DNA of 64,000 nucleotides, taken from NCBI RefSeq assembly GCF_000247695.1, contig NW_004624881.1, forward strand, positions 3,387,338 to 3,451,337. The letters are read 5' to 3'. Made by a program: the position numbers and the translations under genes. Below the pieces are notes generated by a model, which was given only the letters and a program-made list of their open reading frames with translations, did not search any database and had not been told where the DNA came from. Origin of the DNA: Heterocephalus glaber (Eukaryota; Chordata; Mammalia; Rodentia; Bathyergidae). Below are positions 46,501 through 58,309 of this stretch, one piece after another. The first letter of the stretch is position 1; every line of letters starts with the position of its first letter.

Positions 46501-47620
46501 TGTCTTTCCACCTATTTCCATATTTGTTTTTTAAATACTAATTCATCCTTGTGGAACTTCTTGGAAGTATATAATTTAGAAACATCCAAGTACACACAAA
46601 AAATAATTACCAGGTATTGTAATCTTCTTAATACGATAAAAATAGTTCTTTGTCCTATTCTAGACAATGGAAAACTAGCTGTTGCAAATGTCCAATAAGA
46701 TCACTTAATATTAGTCAGTAAAATGACACAGAACACTGTACACTTGCCATACCTCCTCCAGTGGAATCTGTCATGAAACTGCAGAGAAGGGGAATCACAC
46801 TGGGTTTATGCACACACTGTGAGAATGCTCCTCCCTGACTTCTGAGATTCTACAACAGTCATTTTACAGTGTGGTGAATTCTAGTTCACCGGGGTGAGTG
46901 CAGAATATTTCTCAATATAGGTAGGGAGACTCAGGCAGGACCAGTGTTGTACATGGAGCTGTGGCTGGCTTTCCTGAGTCAGAAACTTCAAGGCTCTCCC
47001 CACATTGCTGCCCCCATCCTCAGGTTGACCGGTAAGCCAGGAGAGTATGGAATCCTGAGAATAGAAAAGTGATTCAGATTTCTCCAAAACAGAGTAGATG
47101 GTGTCATGGATGTGAGAAATAATATTTATTTATTCAATTAGTATTTAAATCCTTGCCAGTTTGTTTCATTTAGAGGCTTTAAATTTCAATCTGAGCTTCT
47201 TTAGAAAACTCTCTGCAATGTGAAATTGAGGAAATGTATGTTTTGATAAGTTCAGGGTCTTGCTCCACCTCTATATATGATTAGAACAAATGCAAAGAAA
47301 GCAGCATTGCTGTGTAAAGTTCTGTCTCAGAGAATCCTCTCATCAACAGGCAGCAGAGTGGGGGAGCCTTGCTACCACGGAAACTGCAGGGTACAGACCC
47401 TTGTGGGGGCTGTTCCTTGGTTCCTAGCTCTATCACTTCATCCCTCTATGGGCACCAGTGACTCAAGTGTCTGTGTTACTCCTATTCCTGCTATTACAAG
47501 GTTGTTATGTTTCAAAAACTCTATGGATTTTATTACAAGAATCACAAAAGGGATTTTTCAGTATCTTATTTTCAACTCTAAATGGAAGCATAATGAAGGG
47601 ATGCAATGCAATGATGCATG
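43600..47620. other. Gene-free interval with GC-richer patches
   Basis: 43760-44290 and 44740-45100 are GC-richer with overlapping open frames of up to 150 codons on either strand. None shows a domain, motif or conserved-looking protein I recognise, and the frames have no common break pattern. The rest is AT-rich intergenic sequence. Confidence 0.45.
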
Positions 47621-47625
47621 TGGAC

Positions 47626-48269
47626 TGTAGGGAACAGGGAAAGGGGACATTACTAGAACCCCTGCAGTGAGTCATCGTCCCCTGGGAGCCAGTGAAGCAC
47701 AAGTTGAATTGACTTATTATACAGGAAAGGTAGAAAAACATCAGACTTTGAGAAGAAGCTGAGCTTTGGGCCTGACCAGTGCTGCTCTAGGTGGCAAAGA
47801 CGAACGCCCTCAAGCTTGCCACACATTTTATTCAGTACATCAGGAGAAGCAAATGTAACAAATGACTCAGGACAGAGTTCAGTACTTGAAGAGAAACAAA
47901 TGTAACAGACAACTCAAGACAGAGAGTTCAGTACATTGGGAGAATCAAATGTAACAAATGACACTGGACAGAGTGGCACAGGAAATGTAGTACATTGGGA
48001 GAAACATATTACAGATGACTGGGGGGTGGTAGAATTCCTAGATCAATGAGGAATTATGCAGATGAAGGTTTTGTTCCTCCCAGGATGTCTTCAGCTGGTG
48101 TAATCTTGTGATGGAGCATCACAGCATCACTGGACCATTGAGGTCTCATTGGGACCAGAGGCCATAAAATGGATTTATGTCTCAAAATACCATAGCTGGC
48201 TGGTAGGCAGGAGAACTAGGCCTAATCAAATGATTTTCCCCCCAAATTATGTAGAATTGCTTCCACCCA
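47626..48269 (-). mobile_element. Solo LTR of the class II ERV family, with target duplication
   Basis: On the minus strand it begins TGGGTGGAAG (48269) and ends GTTCCCTACA (47626). It is flanked by identical 5-bp tggac at 47621-47625 and 48270-48274. It aligns along its length with the LTR at 28221-28741 (shared aatcatttgattaggcct, gatgctgtgatg, tacaccagctgaag, tacctttcctgtataataa segments) but in the opposite orientation. An AATAAA signal (complement of tttatt, 47827-47832) lies at the end of the internal repeats. No internal proviral DNA remains. Confidence 0.88.
47833..48022 (-). repeat. Four ~47-bp tandem units inside the solo LTR
   Basis: Units on the plus strand each carry (c)agtac(a)t..gagaa.caaatgtaacaaatgac, spaced 44-60 bp. 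The related LTR at 28.2 kb has two, which explains most of the ~120-bp length difference. In the sense direction they precede the poly(A) signal. Confidence 0.85.
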
Positions 48270-48274
48270 TGGAC

Positions 48275-49390
48275 TACAGCACATAATTCATTGTAATGTG
48301 TGGGCAGAACTTGGAGAATTTCACTCATGATGTTGAATATGTACCTGTTTTATACTGGAGATCATGAGGATGACTCTCTGCTGTCAAATTATCCTAGTAG
48401 GGACATTTTGTCATGGGAAATAATATATAAATTCCCATTTAGTTTTGAAAAAATATTTTTCTATGACAGTATTTATATTTGTTCCTGGGTCAAGTGGTAA
48501 AACAGTAAAACCTGGTGATGAAACACAAGATGCCCACATGCTTAACTTTAACAATAAAATAGTGTTTGTGTTTAAAGAAATTTTAACACTCTTTTAAATA
48601 ATTTATCACTTGCATAAAATTTATGTTTTAATATTCTTTCTACTTTTTGTTTTCAGTTTTGTTTTGGGTGATTAAAATGTGAACATCCCTTATTTTAGGA
48701 TCATTAACCAAAGATAATTGAAAAATAATTTGACCAGGTAGTTTTGAAAGGTTTAAATATGTTTGTACTTATTTCTATAAATACTGTACAACCGCTGTGT
48801 GCATTAACATGTACACATTACAATTGCACATGCACTAAGTTATACATTATGGAATCTTTATATATGCTTCCATACAAGTGCATGGACATTTTGATTGCTG
48901 GCATTCTAGGATGGTTCACTTAAAATCTCTGAATCTGAGCTGCATCATGGTAGATAGCTACCTGAAGAGACTACCATTAGGGTTAAATTCACCTGTGTCC
49001 TGGACAAACCTAGAAAGTTTCCTGGTGGCAATGTGTGAGGACAATCAATGATTTCCATGCCTCCTCTCCTCTCAGGTAGGACAGTTCTGCCCCAAGGCCT
49101 CTGCTTCTTAAAGTCAGGACTCAATCCTGATGGAATAAAAGTTGCTCCAACATAGGTCAGTATACCAAGGCTTTAACTGCCTTAAAACATATTTGGAATA
49201 ATTTTAGTAAGTGTGGGTTTTGTGGCATTTCTGTGACAGTAAAGATGTGTGAGGTAAAGTTTGAGACTTTACCATTGCTATAGCACAGTGGGAAGGTTCT
49301 GCGTCATCCTCCTGTGACAGTTATCACCTCTCCATCTCCAGATTGTCCCACCACACTGATCCAAAACTCTGTATACATTGGATTAAGTAT
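48275..49390. other. Gene-free interval
   Basis: AT-rich to about 48850, then mixed sequence. I see no gene or clear repeat. It may be the older, upstream part of the antisense L1 that follows. Confidence 0.45.
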
Positions 49391-50060
49391 GTCTCAATTT
49401 CTCTCCATTCACAGCCCATAGCACGTGCCATTTCCACCATCTCCACTTTCTAAAGTGCATTCATGCAGTATTTGACCTCCTGTGGTGGGCTTATTTCATT
49501 TAGTGTGACATCATCAGTGCTCCTCCATGTTGTAACATGTGTCAACATGCATCCTCCTTAAGAGATTCAATAATATACCCTGGAAATGCATATCATATTT
49601 TTTGTGGATACACTGTGGATGAAGAACTAAGGTGTTTCCACCTTTCCTGTGGCTATTGTGAATTATGCAGCTATGAAAATGGGCATAAAACAGCTAATTG
49701 AGTGTCTGCATTACCTCCTAGCCATACACAGCAAAGGTGGAATTACAACTTCATATTCAAATTTTGTTTTATTTTTGAGGCATCACAACATTATTTTCCA
49801 TGTTGGCAGCATCATTTGAAATGACTACAAAAAAGCACAAATATTTACAAGTATTCCATATTCTTGTCATAAAATATTTTGTTTTATTTGTTTCATTAAT
49901 GAATTTTTCCATACTGAATGTACAAAAGTATCTCATTGTGATTTAACTTTACATTTGCCAAGTGATGAATGACCCTGGCATCTTTTAAAGTCCTTGTTAT
50001 CCACCTTTCAAATCATACAGAGCACTATTCATGTTCTGATATTGAGGGAGTTGTGGAAAG
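49390..50060 (-). mobile_element. Old L1 3' UTR, antisense
   Basis: The plus strand follows the reverse of an ancient mammalian L1 3' end: tgtggctattgtgaattatgcagctatgaa, a ...gcaaaggtggaattac... block, ttattttccatgttggcagcatcattt, and ctcattgtgatttaactttacatttgcc. The order and spacing are characteristic though every block is mutated. Confidence 0.7.
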
Positions 50061-50734
50061 TGAACGGATAATGGTCAATCTTTAAACTCAAGAGTAGGAA
50101 TTACTATGACTTTGTCAAAGAGGTATGTGACAGTAAAATTACATTCCGGATTTCTAAGCAAAATAACATGATAATGACATTTGATGTCATCCACATGTGA
50201 GGAAGTTTCACATGGGGATTATTGGACAAGGATCTCTAAAAAGGAAATATCCTTTTTTTTAAAATAGTGAGTTTGATGAAATATTACAATCACGTATGAA
50301 GAAGTAAATATGAATGCAAGAGACATACCATGAGAGAATTAAAATTTTATTCATGATATGGATCTTAATGTACATTTACTTTCATTTTCTATACAGGTGT
50401 TTTGAAAAATGTAACATCAGAATTTGATGATTTCTAAGTTCACATGGGGAAATAAATTATTTACACCTTCTTGAAGGTTTAATAGAAATATTATTGTTCT
50501 GCAAGTTTGTATATTTAAAAAAATATTTTCGGTAGTAGATGCTTCATAAAATATTAATTTTTCAGGAGAAAAATAACATTTATTTTTAAATAGGTGAGAA
50601 TGAGTATTATTTTTAAGTTTTACAATTTTAAGAATGATTTTCATGATTATTACCTTAAGGAGTTTTTCAAAATTGGCTAATGATGATGCCTATCACTGTT
50701 GTGTTTGTCTTCAGACAAACCATATGAGTGCATC

Positions 50735-51718
50735 ATAGAAAATTACCGTGAGACCGCTATGGGCTTCATCCTGGGCCGGTTCCCCCATCAAGCCTTGGCC
50801 TTTCCCTCTTCACTCTCACAGTCCCCACATTCCTGATGGCCCTGGCTGGCAACTTGTGCATGGTCCTGCTCATCCTCCTGGATGCCCAGCTCCACATACC
50901 CATGTGCTTCCTGCTCAGCCAGCTCTCTCTCATGGACCTCATTTACATCTGCACCACTGTGCCCAAGATGGCTTCTGATTTCCTCTTTGGAAACAAGTCC
51001 ATCTCCTTCACTGGGTGTGGTATTCAGTGTTTCTTCTTTGTGACCTTAGCAGGTTCAGAAAGACTGATCCTGATGTTTATGTCCTATGACTGTTATGTTG
51101 CTATTTGCTTCCCTCTGCACTACCCCATTCACATAAACAGAAGAGTGTGTGTGCTGATGATCCTGGGGAATGGGTGTTGTCAACTCCTTTGCTCATACAG
51201 CCTATGTCTTCCATATCCCTTATTGCTGGCCCAAGGCCATCAATCATTTCTCCTGCCATGTCTCTTCCATGCTCACTCTAGCATGCATGGACACCAGGGT
51301 CTATGAGTACACTGTGTTTGTTAGCACCGTCCTCTTTCTTGTGTTTCCTTTCCTGGGTATTCTGTGTTCCTATGGTCAGGTCAATCTCACTGTCTACAGC
51401 ATGTGTTCTTGGGAAGGCAGGAGGAAGGCCTATTCCACCTGCAGTGCTCACCTCACTGTGGTGATGTTTTACTATTCACCACTTGCTTATACTTTTCTCT
51501 GGCCAAAGTCCATCCAGTCTCCAGTGGAAGACAAGGTGGTGGCTGTCTTCTACTCCATCCTCACCCCAGTGCTCAACCGTGTGATCTACAGCCTGAGGAA
51601 CGAGGAGGTGCTAAGGGCCCTGAGGAGAATGAGTCAGCACATCTGCTCTCTGAAAGTGTATGCAAATATCTGTCCCAGGACTCAGGTGCATGTTGATGTT
51701 GTAATGTACAGACATTAA
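50735..51718 (+). pseudogene. Olfactory receptor pseudogene, OR2L-like
   Basis: The expected ATG of an M-E-N-Y start is ATA at 50735. A frameshift follows within the first 20 codons (about 50775). The body then reads well: TM1 with G-N-L-C-M-V-L-L, P-M-C-F-L-L-S-Q-L-S-L-M-D, T-G-C-G-I-Q in TM3, and M-S-Y-D-C-Y-V-A-I-C (DRY to DCY). A second frameshift lies near 51165 in TM4. EC2 reads I-N-H-F-S-C-H-V, losing the F-F-C. TM6 (S-T-C-S-A-H-L-T-V-V) and TM7 (N-R-V-I-Y-S-L-R-N, with NP altered to NR) then run to a stop at 51716, extending past the usual C-terminus. It is closely related to 41554-42492, so probably a local tandem duplicate. A tgtttgtcttcag acceptor-like site ends at 50714, 20 bases before the start. 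Confidence 0.9.
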
Positions 51719-51719
51719 A

Positions 51720-53250
51720 ATGTTATTTTATACCTAATATTTAGAAAGTAAAATTTAGAAGGTAAATTTAAGAAGTTTAGAAAGTAAAAAATTGCTCATT
51801 TCTGGAAAAAATGCCTTACAGAAATGAATAACTATACATAACCATCTTGTAGTGTATTTTCTACCAATTTTGAATGTATTTATTTTTTGCTAATCTGTTT
51901 TCATTGAGAATTTTTTTTAAATAAAAAGTAAATTATCTATCTCGAGTTGCATTTTGGATAATAATTTTACTATGGTCACCTTGTAAGATTTTTTAGTTTT
52001 TTATTTTTTACACCAACAATAGAAAAAATGTGTTCTGAATGAGAATATCTAATCAGATGCCATATGATTTCTCTTTTTTGGTCATTATTTTAGAACTTTA
52101 ACTACTTTGTACCAGATCCTTCTCCTTTCATGTTAGTAGAGTGTTTTATCAGAGCCCTTAAGAGAAATTCTGAAGTCCTTACTCTGGATGGCATTTGACA
52201 AATCCATACTGCTTTTAGTGGAAAGAATCCTAAAGGAGGGACCAATGGGAGGACTGAGGGTTTCCAACAGATATCAGAGATAATAAGTCACTTATAAAAT
52301 GAATATGTCAATTATTTAGTCTAAGGGGCAGGAATTAGGAATAAAAATCATCCTCCCCCATGCCCATCACACTCTAATGATACCCATGCAGCCATTGCTG
52401 TGTATATATTAGACAATGTCTGCCCAAGTAGGTTTGGTTTTCCACTTGCTGCTTGTCCACTCTCTATGAAAATAGATTACAGAAGTACATCTGTGAACCA
52501 GTTTTATTCACTTATATTACTTCTTTATCATATCCTTAATCAGGTCTGACCATGAGATGCTGTAAAATGTTTCAGCATAGGGCATTTCCTGCACAGAGTG
52601 CCACTGCTCTTCAGCAATGAAAAGAACAGAAGGATGTTACTCTGGAGTGGTAGAAGAGAAAGGAGATGGAAAGTTCCCAAAGAATTTGAAAGATCCATGA
52701 TAAACTTAAAATATGAAGCCATCTTTTTCAAATAGCACAATGTACCATTTAATGTACCATTAAATATAAAGTGTATTGTCTTCAAAGTTACTAGCTATAT
52801 ATTAGAACTGCAAACAACATTTTGCTATTCTCAATATATACAATAACTAGTAACATTTTATCATATAGTACGTTTGATTTTAAGACCTGTGTGGCTTATT
52901 TTCCTCCAAATTTACTTACCAGATCACACAAAGTTTTACTTTGAGCACCTTCCTTTTCAGTCCATAAAACTGAAAGTAGAATCTCATATTTAGAACATGT
53001 GATGACACTATTAATTTAAGAGAGTTTAATACGAGGATCATGGTGATTGTGTTTCTGGAGCTTTGAGGAATATGTTCAGCTGCAGAAACATGGGGCTAAG
53101 TTCTGTTATGTACCTATGAATTCACACTATCTGGAGTTGTTAATTCTTGTGAAGCAGTTTTGTTGAAAGAGAGTCACCAAAAATGTGACTCTTTACATAA
53201 ATGATTTTTCTTTTATTGTGAACTTAAATTTAAACATTTGTATATGAGTG
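51720..53250. other. Gene-free interval
   Basis: AT-rich, with a small direct duplication of aagtaaaattt-type text just after the OR (51748-51790). No gene seen. Confidence 0.5.
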
Positions 53251-53251
53251 T

Positions 53252-53335
53252 ATTTTTTTCTAAGTTGATAGGAATCCAACGCAAGATCTGTTACATGCTA
53301 GGCAAGGTTTCTACCACTGAGCTTTACCCCAGGCC
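53252..53335 (-). mobile_element. ID-type SINE
   Basis: Complement of an ID body: T-run, ggaatccaac, gttacatgctaggcaagg, ctaccactgagctttacccc, aggcc. Diverged but ordered. Confidence 0.72.
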
Positions 53336-53339
53336 AAAA

Positions 53340-56300
53340 TTTGTATATAATTTTATTAATAACATTTTGCTCATTGTATCCACATTTGTGGTAACTTGTG
53401 AATTTTGTTTAAAAAACAGCCCATTTTGGAGACAAGCTTTAAATCTCATGTATGTTTTCCAGCATTTTATATTAAAGTTAAGGGAAATTCATTTTAAATT
53501 TTTGTTTATTGTTAGTAATTGGTTTATGGGACTCTTCATAATAAAATATTGTTTCATATATGAAATGATTAGTTTTAATTTTCAAACTTTTAAAAGATAT
53601 TTCAATTATCTGTCTAGTTTTGACCTACAGATGTTCTGCTTATCATGGTGTAGCAATTTTTAAGGCCAAACATTCTGAAATTAATAAACTTTTACAAATG
53701 CCTGTTACTTTTTCTTGCAATGATCATAAATACAGATTTATTTTGTAATAATTTACTGATAATGTGTCATCCCTAAACTCCCAGTCATTTCAAGACAGGC
53801 AGTGAATGCTGCGTAGACCTCAGAGGGCTGGGCTCAGAACAGCTGTGAATCCACTTCCATAGCTGCTCAGTGGTGCTCCAGCAAGCGCTCTGCCTTCTCA
53901 CCAGGAAAGACCCACATTCACCCCTCCAATGCACCTGTGGTTGCTGCTCCCATCACTACACTGATGCAACCCATGTCCGGCCTAGTCACTCCCTGGGGAT
54001 GCTGTGGTGCCAGACTCTTCCAGGGTAAATGTATGTGCACATAAGGAGGACACACCAGTTTCTGTGTAGTTTCTATTCCACTTGAAAATAGATGTAAAAC
54101 TTTGTTGCTGGACCAAAACTATGCTAATCCTCTCATCCTGCATAGTTTCTTGGTTTCATGTCTGCTCTGGGACACAATTATTAAGAATTTCAGTATGCTG
54201 AGAGCAGAGTCTGTAACTGAACATGTGAGATTTTTGAGTGTGGCACCCTGGGCAAGTTCACAGGTCACATGATGTGAGACCAGTTCTCTAAAGGATGGGA
54301 TGCCTGTGCAGTAAGGGAAGGATGTCACACAAACATGGAAAATGAAGAGAAATTCAGATGGCAAAATCCTAACTTTCCAGTCATGGTGTTAAATATAGAA
54401 TATCTGGGTGTGATTATGAAGTCATGAGGGAGATTTTTACCATGAGTGGGATTGTTAGTTTGACTTTATTTGACTGTGCAGTTCAGAAACCTTTGGAACT
54501 CGTTTGCAGGAAGAGTTTGGAAAGGTTTATATGCACAGGCTCCAGAAGGCCTATAATTCTGTGAGCAATGTTTGATGGGTGATGCTGGTCAGAACTCAGA
54601 ATATGAGAATGCTGATAAGCAACAGGTACAGTACAGGTCAGGCTGAGGAATTTTCAGATGGAAACAAGGACTCCAGTGGCAGTTAAAGTTGAGGGCATGT
54701 TGTTACTCTTTGGCAGAAAATTTGTGTAAATTTTTCCCATCAATTGATACCTGAGGGAGCCTGGGACTAAAGATAGTGGACTACATAATCTAAAGTAGAA
54801 AATTTCAAGGCATTCCATCACTGAGGCTGTGGCAGGAGTACTGCGGGCCACTCTCACCCTGAAGAACAGTGAGAATCAAGAGCAAAAAGCAGAGAAGAAT
54901 GATGTGAAGCTTGGGCAGAAAGGAAATACCTATAAAGTTGAGGCAAAGGTGGTGTGATTTCTTAAAAAGCAGCCAAGTATTTGGCATCAAAAAATAGGAA
55001 AGATGGCTTGAAGGCATCTCAGAAATTGGCCAGACCTTCACCACTGTAGGCTCAAGGTGGAAAAAAGAAAACTCCTTTGAAAGACTTAACTTTGAAAGGA
55101 AAATATCAGGATCATTAGAACAGCACATCCTAGTAAACATTGCACCAAGATCAGCCATTCAGGCACTTGGAAGCTGCTGAAGATATAGTCCAAATGGGAG
55201 CAAGTACAGGTCAAGCTGAGAGCAGATCTTTGTGCCATCCACATTACCATGGATTTTCAGGAGCTCTGAGTGGAAGAGATGTTGAATCACAGAGATTTCC
55301 ACCCAGATTTCAGAAGAAGGCTCTGGAACTTGTGTCTCACCACAGATTGCCCTGCATTCTGGGCATGCAACTACATAATTGAGTGATTGCCTTGCTGGGT
55401 TTTGGTCTTGTTCAGTTTGATTCTTTTGTATCTCCCTACTCAATCTTTTGATAGTAGAAATGTTTACTCATTGATGTTATAGATTGGAATCATATAATTT
55501 TTTCACATTTTACAGAGATGTTCATAGATAAGAGCTGGCTTGAGTCTCAGAAGAGACTTGGGCTTAGGCTTTTGAAAAATGATGACATTTTTGAGACTTT
55601 GAGGAATAGATGATTTCCATTTCTGGTTGTATACCTGATAGGTAGAACTATAAACCTTTGATTGTCTATTTGGCATTAAATGCAGTTTAAGATGTGTCCA
55701 GACTTGCATTTAAGATGTTTTTCAGACTTGTGAATGTCAGTTGTCAAAGAAACACCTCACAGATTAGTAAAGCTCAGTCCCAGGTGTGTCTAGGTACATC
55801 AGGGAGGTAACCTTGGGTAGTATATAAGGTCCCTCACCTAGTTTCCTATGCCACCACTCCAATGTTTGCTTTCATTCCTCCAGGAAATCTCTCCACACCA
55901 CCTACAGTCAAATGCTGGTTGATTGCATGTCATTATTCATGTCAGAACACTCTCCTGGGTCCCTTTCAACTGAGCAGGGTAAGTATGATCCTAAATGCCT
56001 AGCATCCACTGTCTCCCTTTTCTTATGCTCTGGTTTGATCCATGCTGTTGCTATTTCTTGGCCTCCATATGTGAGTGGTTTTGCTCTAATCATTTGCTTG
56101 CAACACAGTAGATCCTGGCTACATGTGGATTTTCATAATTGAAATGTGTATAGTACAGCTTTTAATGTATTCCAACAAATAACATATGCAAGAATGATGA
56201 AATATAATAAAAACAAAATATATGAGCAGAATATTAATTCCACATCAATTATATAGAAATCACAATGTCAATATAAGCATAAGTAATCTTACATAAGAAT

Positions 56301-56600
56301 ACTATATGCACAAACATATGATAAAATATATTTAATTATAATTGTAATTATAATATAACATATATTATATAATATAATATAACATTACACAATTCTTTTA
56401 ATGTTAATATGATTATAATATCATTTTGAATAAAAATTACTACAGTATTATAGAGGAACTAACACATTATTTGAACTAACTCTGTGTTTTAATGTGTCAC
56501 TAAAGATTTTAAGTCACACAGGTACAACATACCATGTTTCTATCAGACATCACTCTTTCACAGTGTTCAGCTAAGCAAAAAAATGAGAAGTAAAGGAATC
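53340..56600. other. Gene-free interval; possible ancient retroelement at 54.4-55.8 kb
   Basis: 53340-53750 is AT-rich. 54400-55780 has a purine-rich, evenly mixed text (with gatgctggtcag..., gcctgctgggttttggtc-like phrases) reminiscent of old ERV-L/MaLR internal sequence, but I found no paired LTRs or motif to prove it. 56160-56420 is very AT-rich, with a palindromic TA/TAATAT run at about 56325-56392. No gene is supportable. Confidence 0.4.
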
Positions 56601-56618
56601 AAAGTAGGGCCTGCAGGA

Positions 56619-57556
56619 TCATTTCTTCTTGGAAGAAAATATCCCAAACACTCTCTCCAGGGCCCCCAGCACCTCTTTGTTCCTCAGGCTGTAGATAAAG
56701 GGGTTCAGCATAGGGGTGAGGATAGTGTAGAAGATGGCCAGGATCTTGCCTTCTGCTGGGGAGTGGAGAATCCTGGGCCGGAGATAAGTGTAGACAAAAG
56801 GAGCATAGTAAAAGGTCACCGCTGTTAAATGCATGGAGCATGTGATGAAGGCCTTTTTCCTTCCCTCTTTGGAGTACATATGGAAGATAGCAAAAAGGAT
56901 CTGTCCATAGGACACAGGGACTCCAAGGAAAGGGAGGAGGAAGAACAGGCTGGTGCTCACAAAAACCATGTACTCATAGACCCAGGTGTCCACACAGGCC
57001 AGGGGCAGCATGGCTGGGACATTGCAGAAGGACTGATTGATGGCTCTGGATCTGCAGTAGGGAAGATGAAGGGCATAGACTGTGTGTGCCAGGGAGTTGA
57101 TGGAGCCCAGTGTACAAGATGCTGCAATCATCTTTGCACACATCCTTTTGGTCATGTGGATCAGGTAATGGAGGGGTTGGCAGATGACCACCAATTGGTC
57201 ATAAGCCATGGAGGCCAGGAGTAGCCCTTTGGAGCATGCCATGGTCAGGAAGAAGAAACTCTGCACCCCATACCCCAGCAAGGAGATGCTCTTCTGGACA
57301 GAGAGGAAGTTGACCACCATGTTGGGGACAGTGGTGGAGATGTACATCAGGTCCATAAAGGAGAGCTGGCTGAGGAGAAGGTACATGGGTATGTACAGCC
57401 AGATGTCCACATGTATGAGGTGAATCATGACTGAATTACCCATGGAAATGAGGCAGAATACAAAGATGATAAGCAACAAGAGATGTAGGCCAGTGTGATT
57501 AGAAGAAACAGCCCTAACAAAATAAAATCATGTGATGTTTGATTCCATTTATCTGT
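56619..57556 (-). pseudogene. Olfactory receptor pseudogene, OR2L-like, longest open OR frame here
   Basis: From about 57495 to a TGA at 56619-56621 the minus strand has no stop (about 290 codons). It has TM1 with M-G-N-S-V, P-M-Y-L-L-L-S-Q-L-S-F-M-D, and TM3. IC2 reads M-A-Y-D-Q-L-V-V-I-C (DRY destroyed). EC2 has I-N-Q-S-F-C-N-V, TM6 has I-T-C-S-M-H-L-T-A-V, and TM7 is intact ([13 protein letters not shown]). The N-terminus N-Q-T-S-H-D-F-I-L-L-G-L-F is in another frame (57510-57550), so a frameshift lies near 57505. The position of the start codon holds no ATG. The next in-frame ATG (57437) would drop TM1. It is called a pseudogene, although a late inactivation or a sequencing indel cannot be excluded. 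Confidence 0.85.
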
Positions 57557-57574
57557 GAAAATATTCTTCTTTAA

Positions 57575-58305
57575 TTTTTTTTGTATTAAATTCTTTTATT
57601 GGTACATTGTAGGTATACAACACAATTACATTTCTCATTGGGAATTGTACCTTTACATAATGCATCTTGGTTCTTATTTTTTCCCCATTCCTAGCCCTCC
57701 CTTCATGCCCTCCACCCTTCCCTATTTACAAAGACCTTATTTCCATTTTTTCCATTTCTCATCATTTTTCTTTTCCCTTCTTTCCTTTCCCCTGCCCCTC
57801 CCACTACCCCTACCCTTTGGACCTTTTCTTCCTATTTTACATTATTGATTATTCATTCTAATAATTGGTACATTTTAGGTATACAATATAATGACATTCA
57901 TCATTGGAAATTTGCACCTTTACATATTCTCTCTTGGTTCTTATTTTTCACCCTTGCCCAGCCCTCCCTTCAACCCCTCCAGTCCTCCCTATTTACAAAG
58001 ATTTTGTTCCTATTTTCCATTTTCTCATATTAATCCCATTCCCTTCTATCTTTTCCCCTAGCCCTCCCACTTCCTTCCCCTTTGCCCCTTTTCTTCCTAT
58101 TTCACATGACCTATTATACATTTAGTCCTTATTTACACTTTCAGTTTCTCACACCAGAGAAACTATTCGGTATTTACACATGTGTGTCCTATTTATTTCA
58201 CTTAAGAGTATCGCCTCAATGTGCATCCACTTAGCTATAAATGTCTCTAATTTCTCATTTTTTATGGCTGAGTAGTACTCCATTTTATATTCTTCTGTAA
58301 ATTCC
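57575..58305 (-). mobile_element. L1 3' end, antisense, with duplicated 3' UTR
   Basis: The right end (58230-58300) reads the reverse of the ORF2 tail (ttttatggctgagtagtact, ccattttatat). To its left the 3' UTR unit (ttattggtacatt...tatacaa...ccctccc...tatttacaaag) appears twice, at about 57592-57840 and 57858-58110, head to tail. The left edge is the 3' end, next to a T-run at 57573-57580. It starts just beyond the 5' end of the OR pseudogene. Confidence 0.78.
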
Positions 58306-58309
58306 TTGA

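Noticed and set aside
47833..48022. Regularly spaced ~47-bp repeats resembling a CRISPR-like array
   Set aside because: Spacing is irregular, the units and intervals are both similar, and they lie within a mammalian ERV LTR with a second copy at 28.4 kb.
53238..53663. 141-codon AT-rich open frame
   Set aside because: It begins inside an ID SINE, has Phe/Ile/Tyr composition expected from AT-rich DNA, and no motif.
56829..57423. Plus-strand open frames over the 56.6-57.5 kb OR
   Set aside because: Antisense shadows of the OR2L-like sequence.
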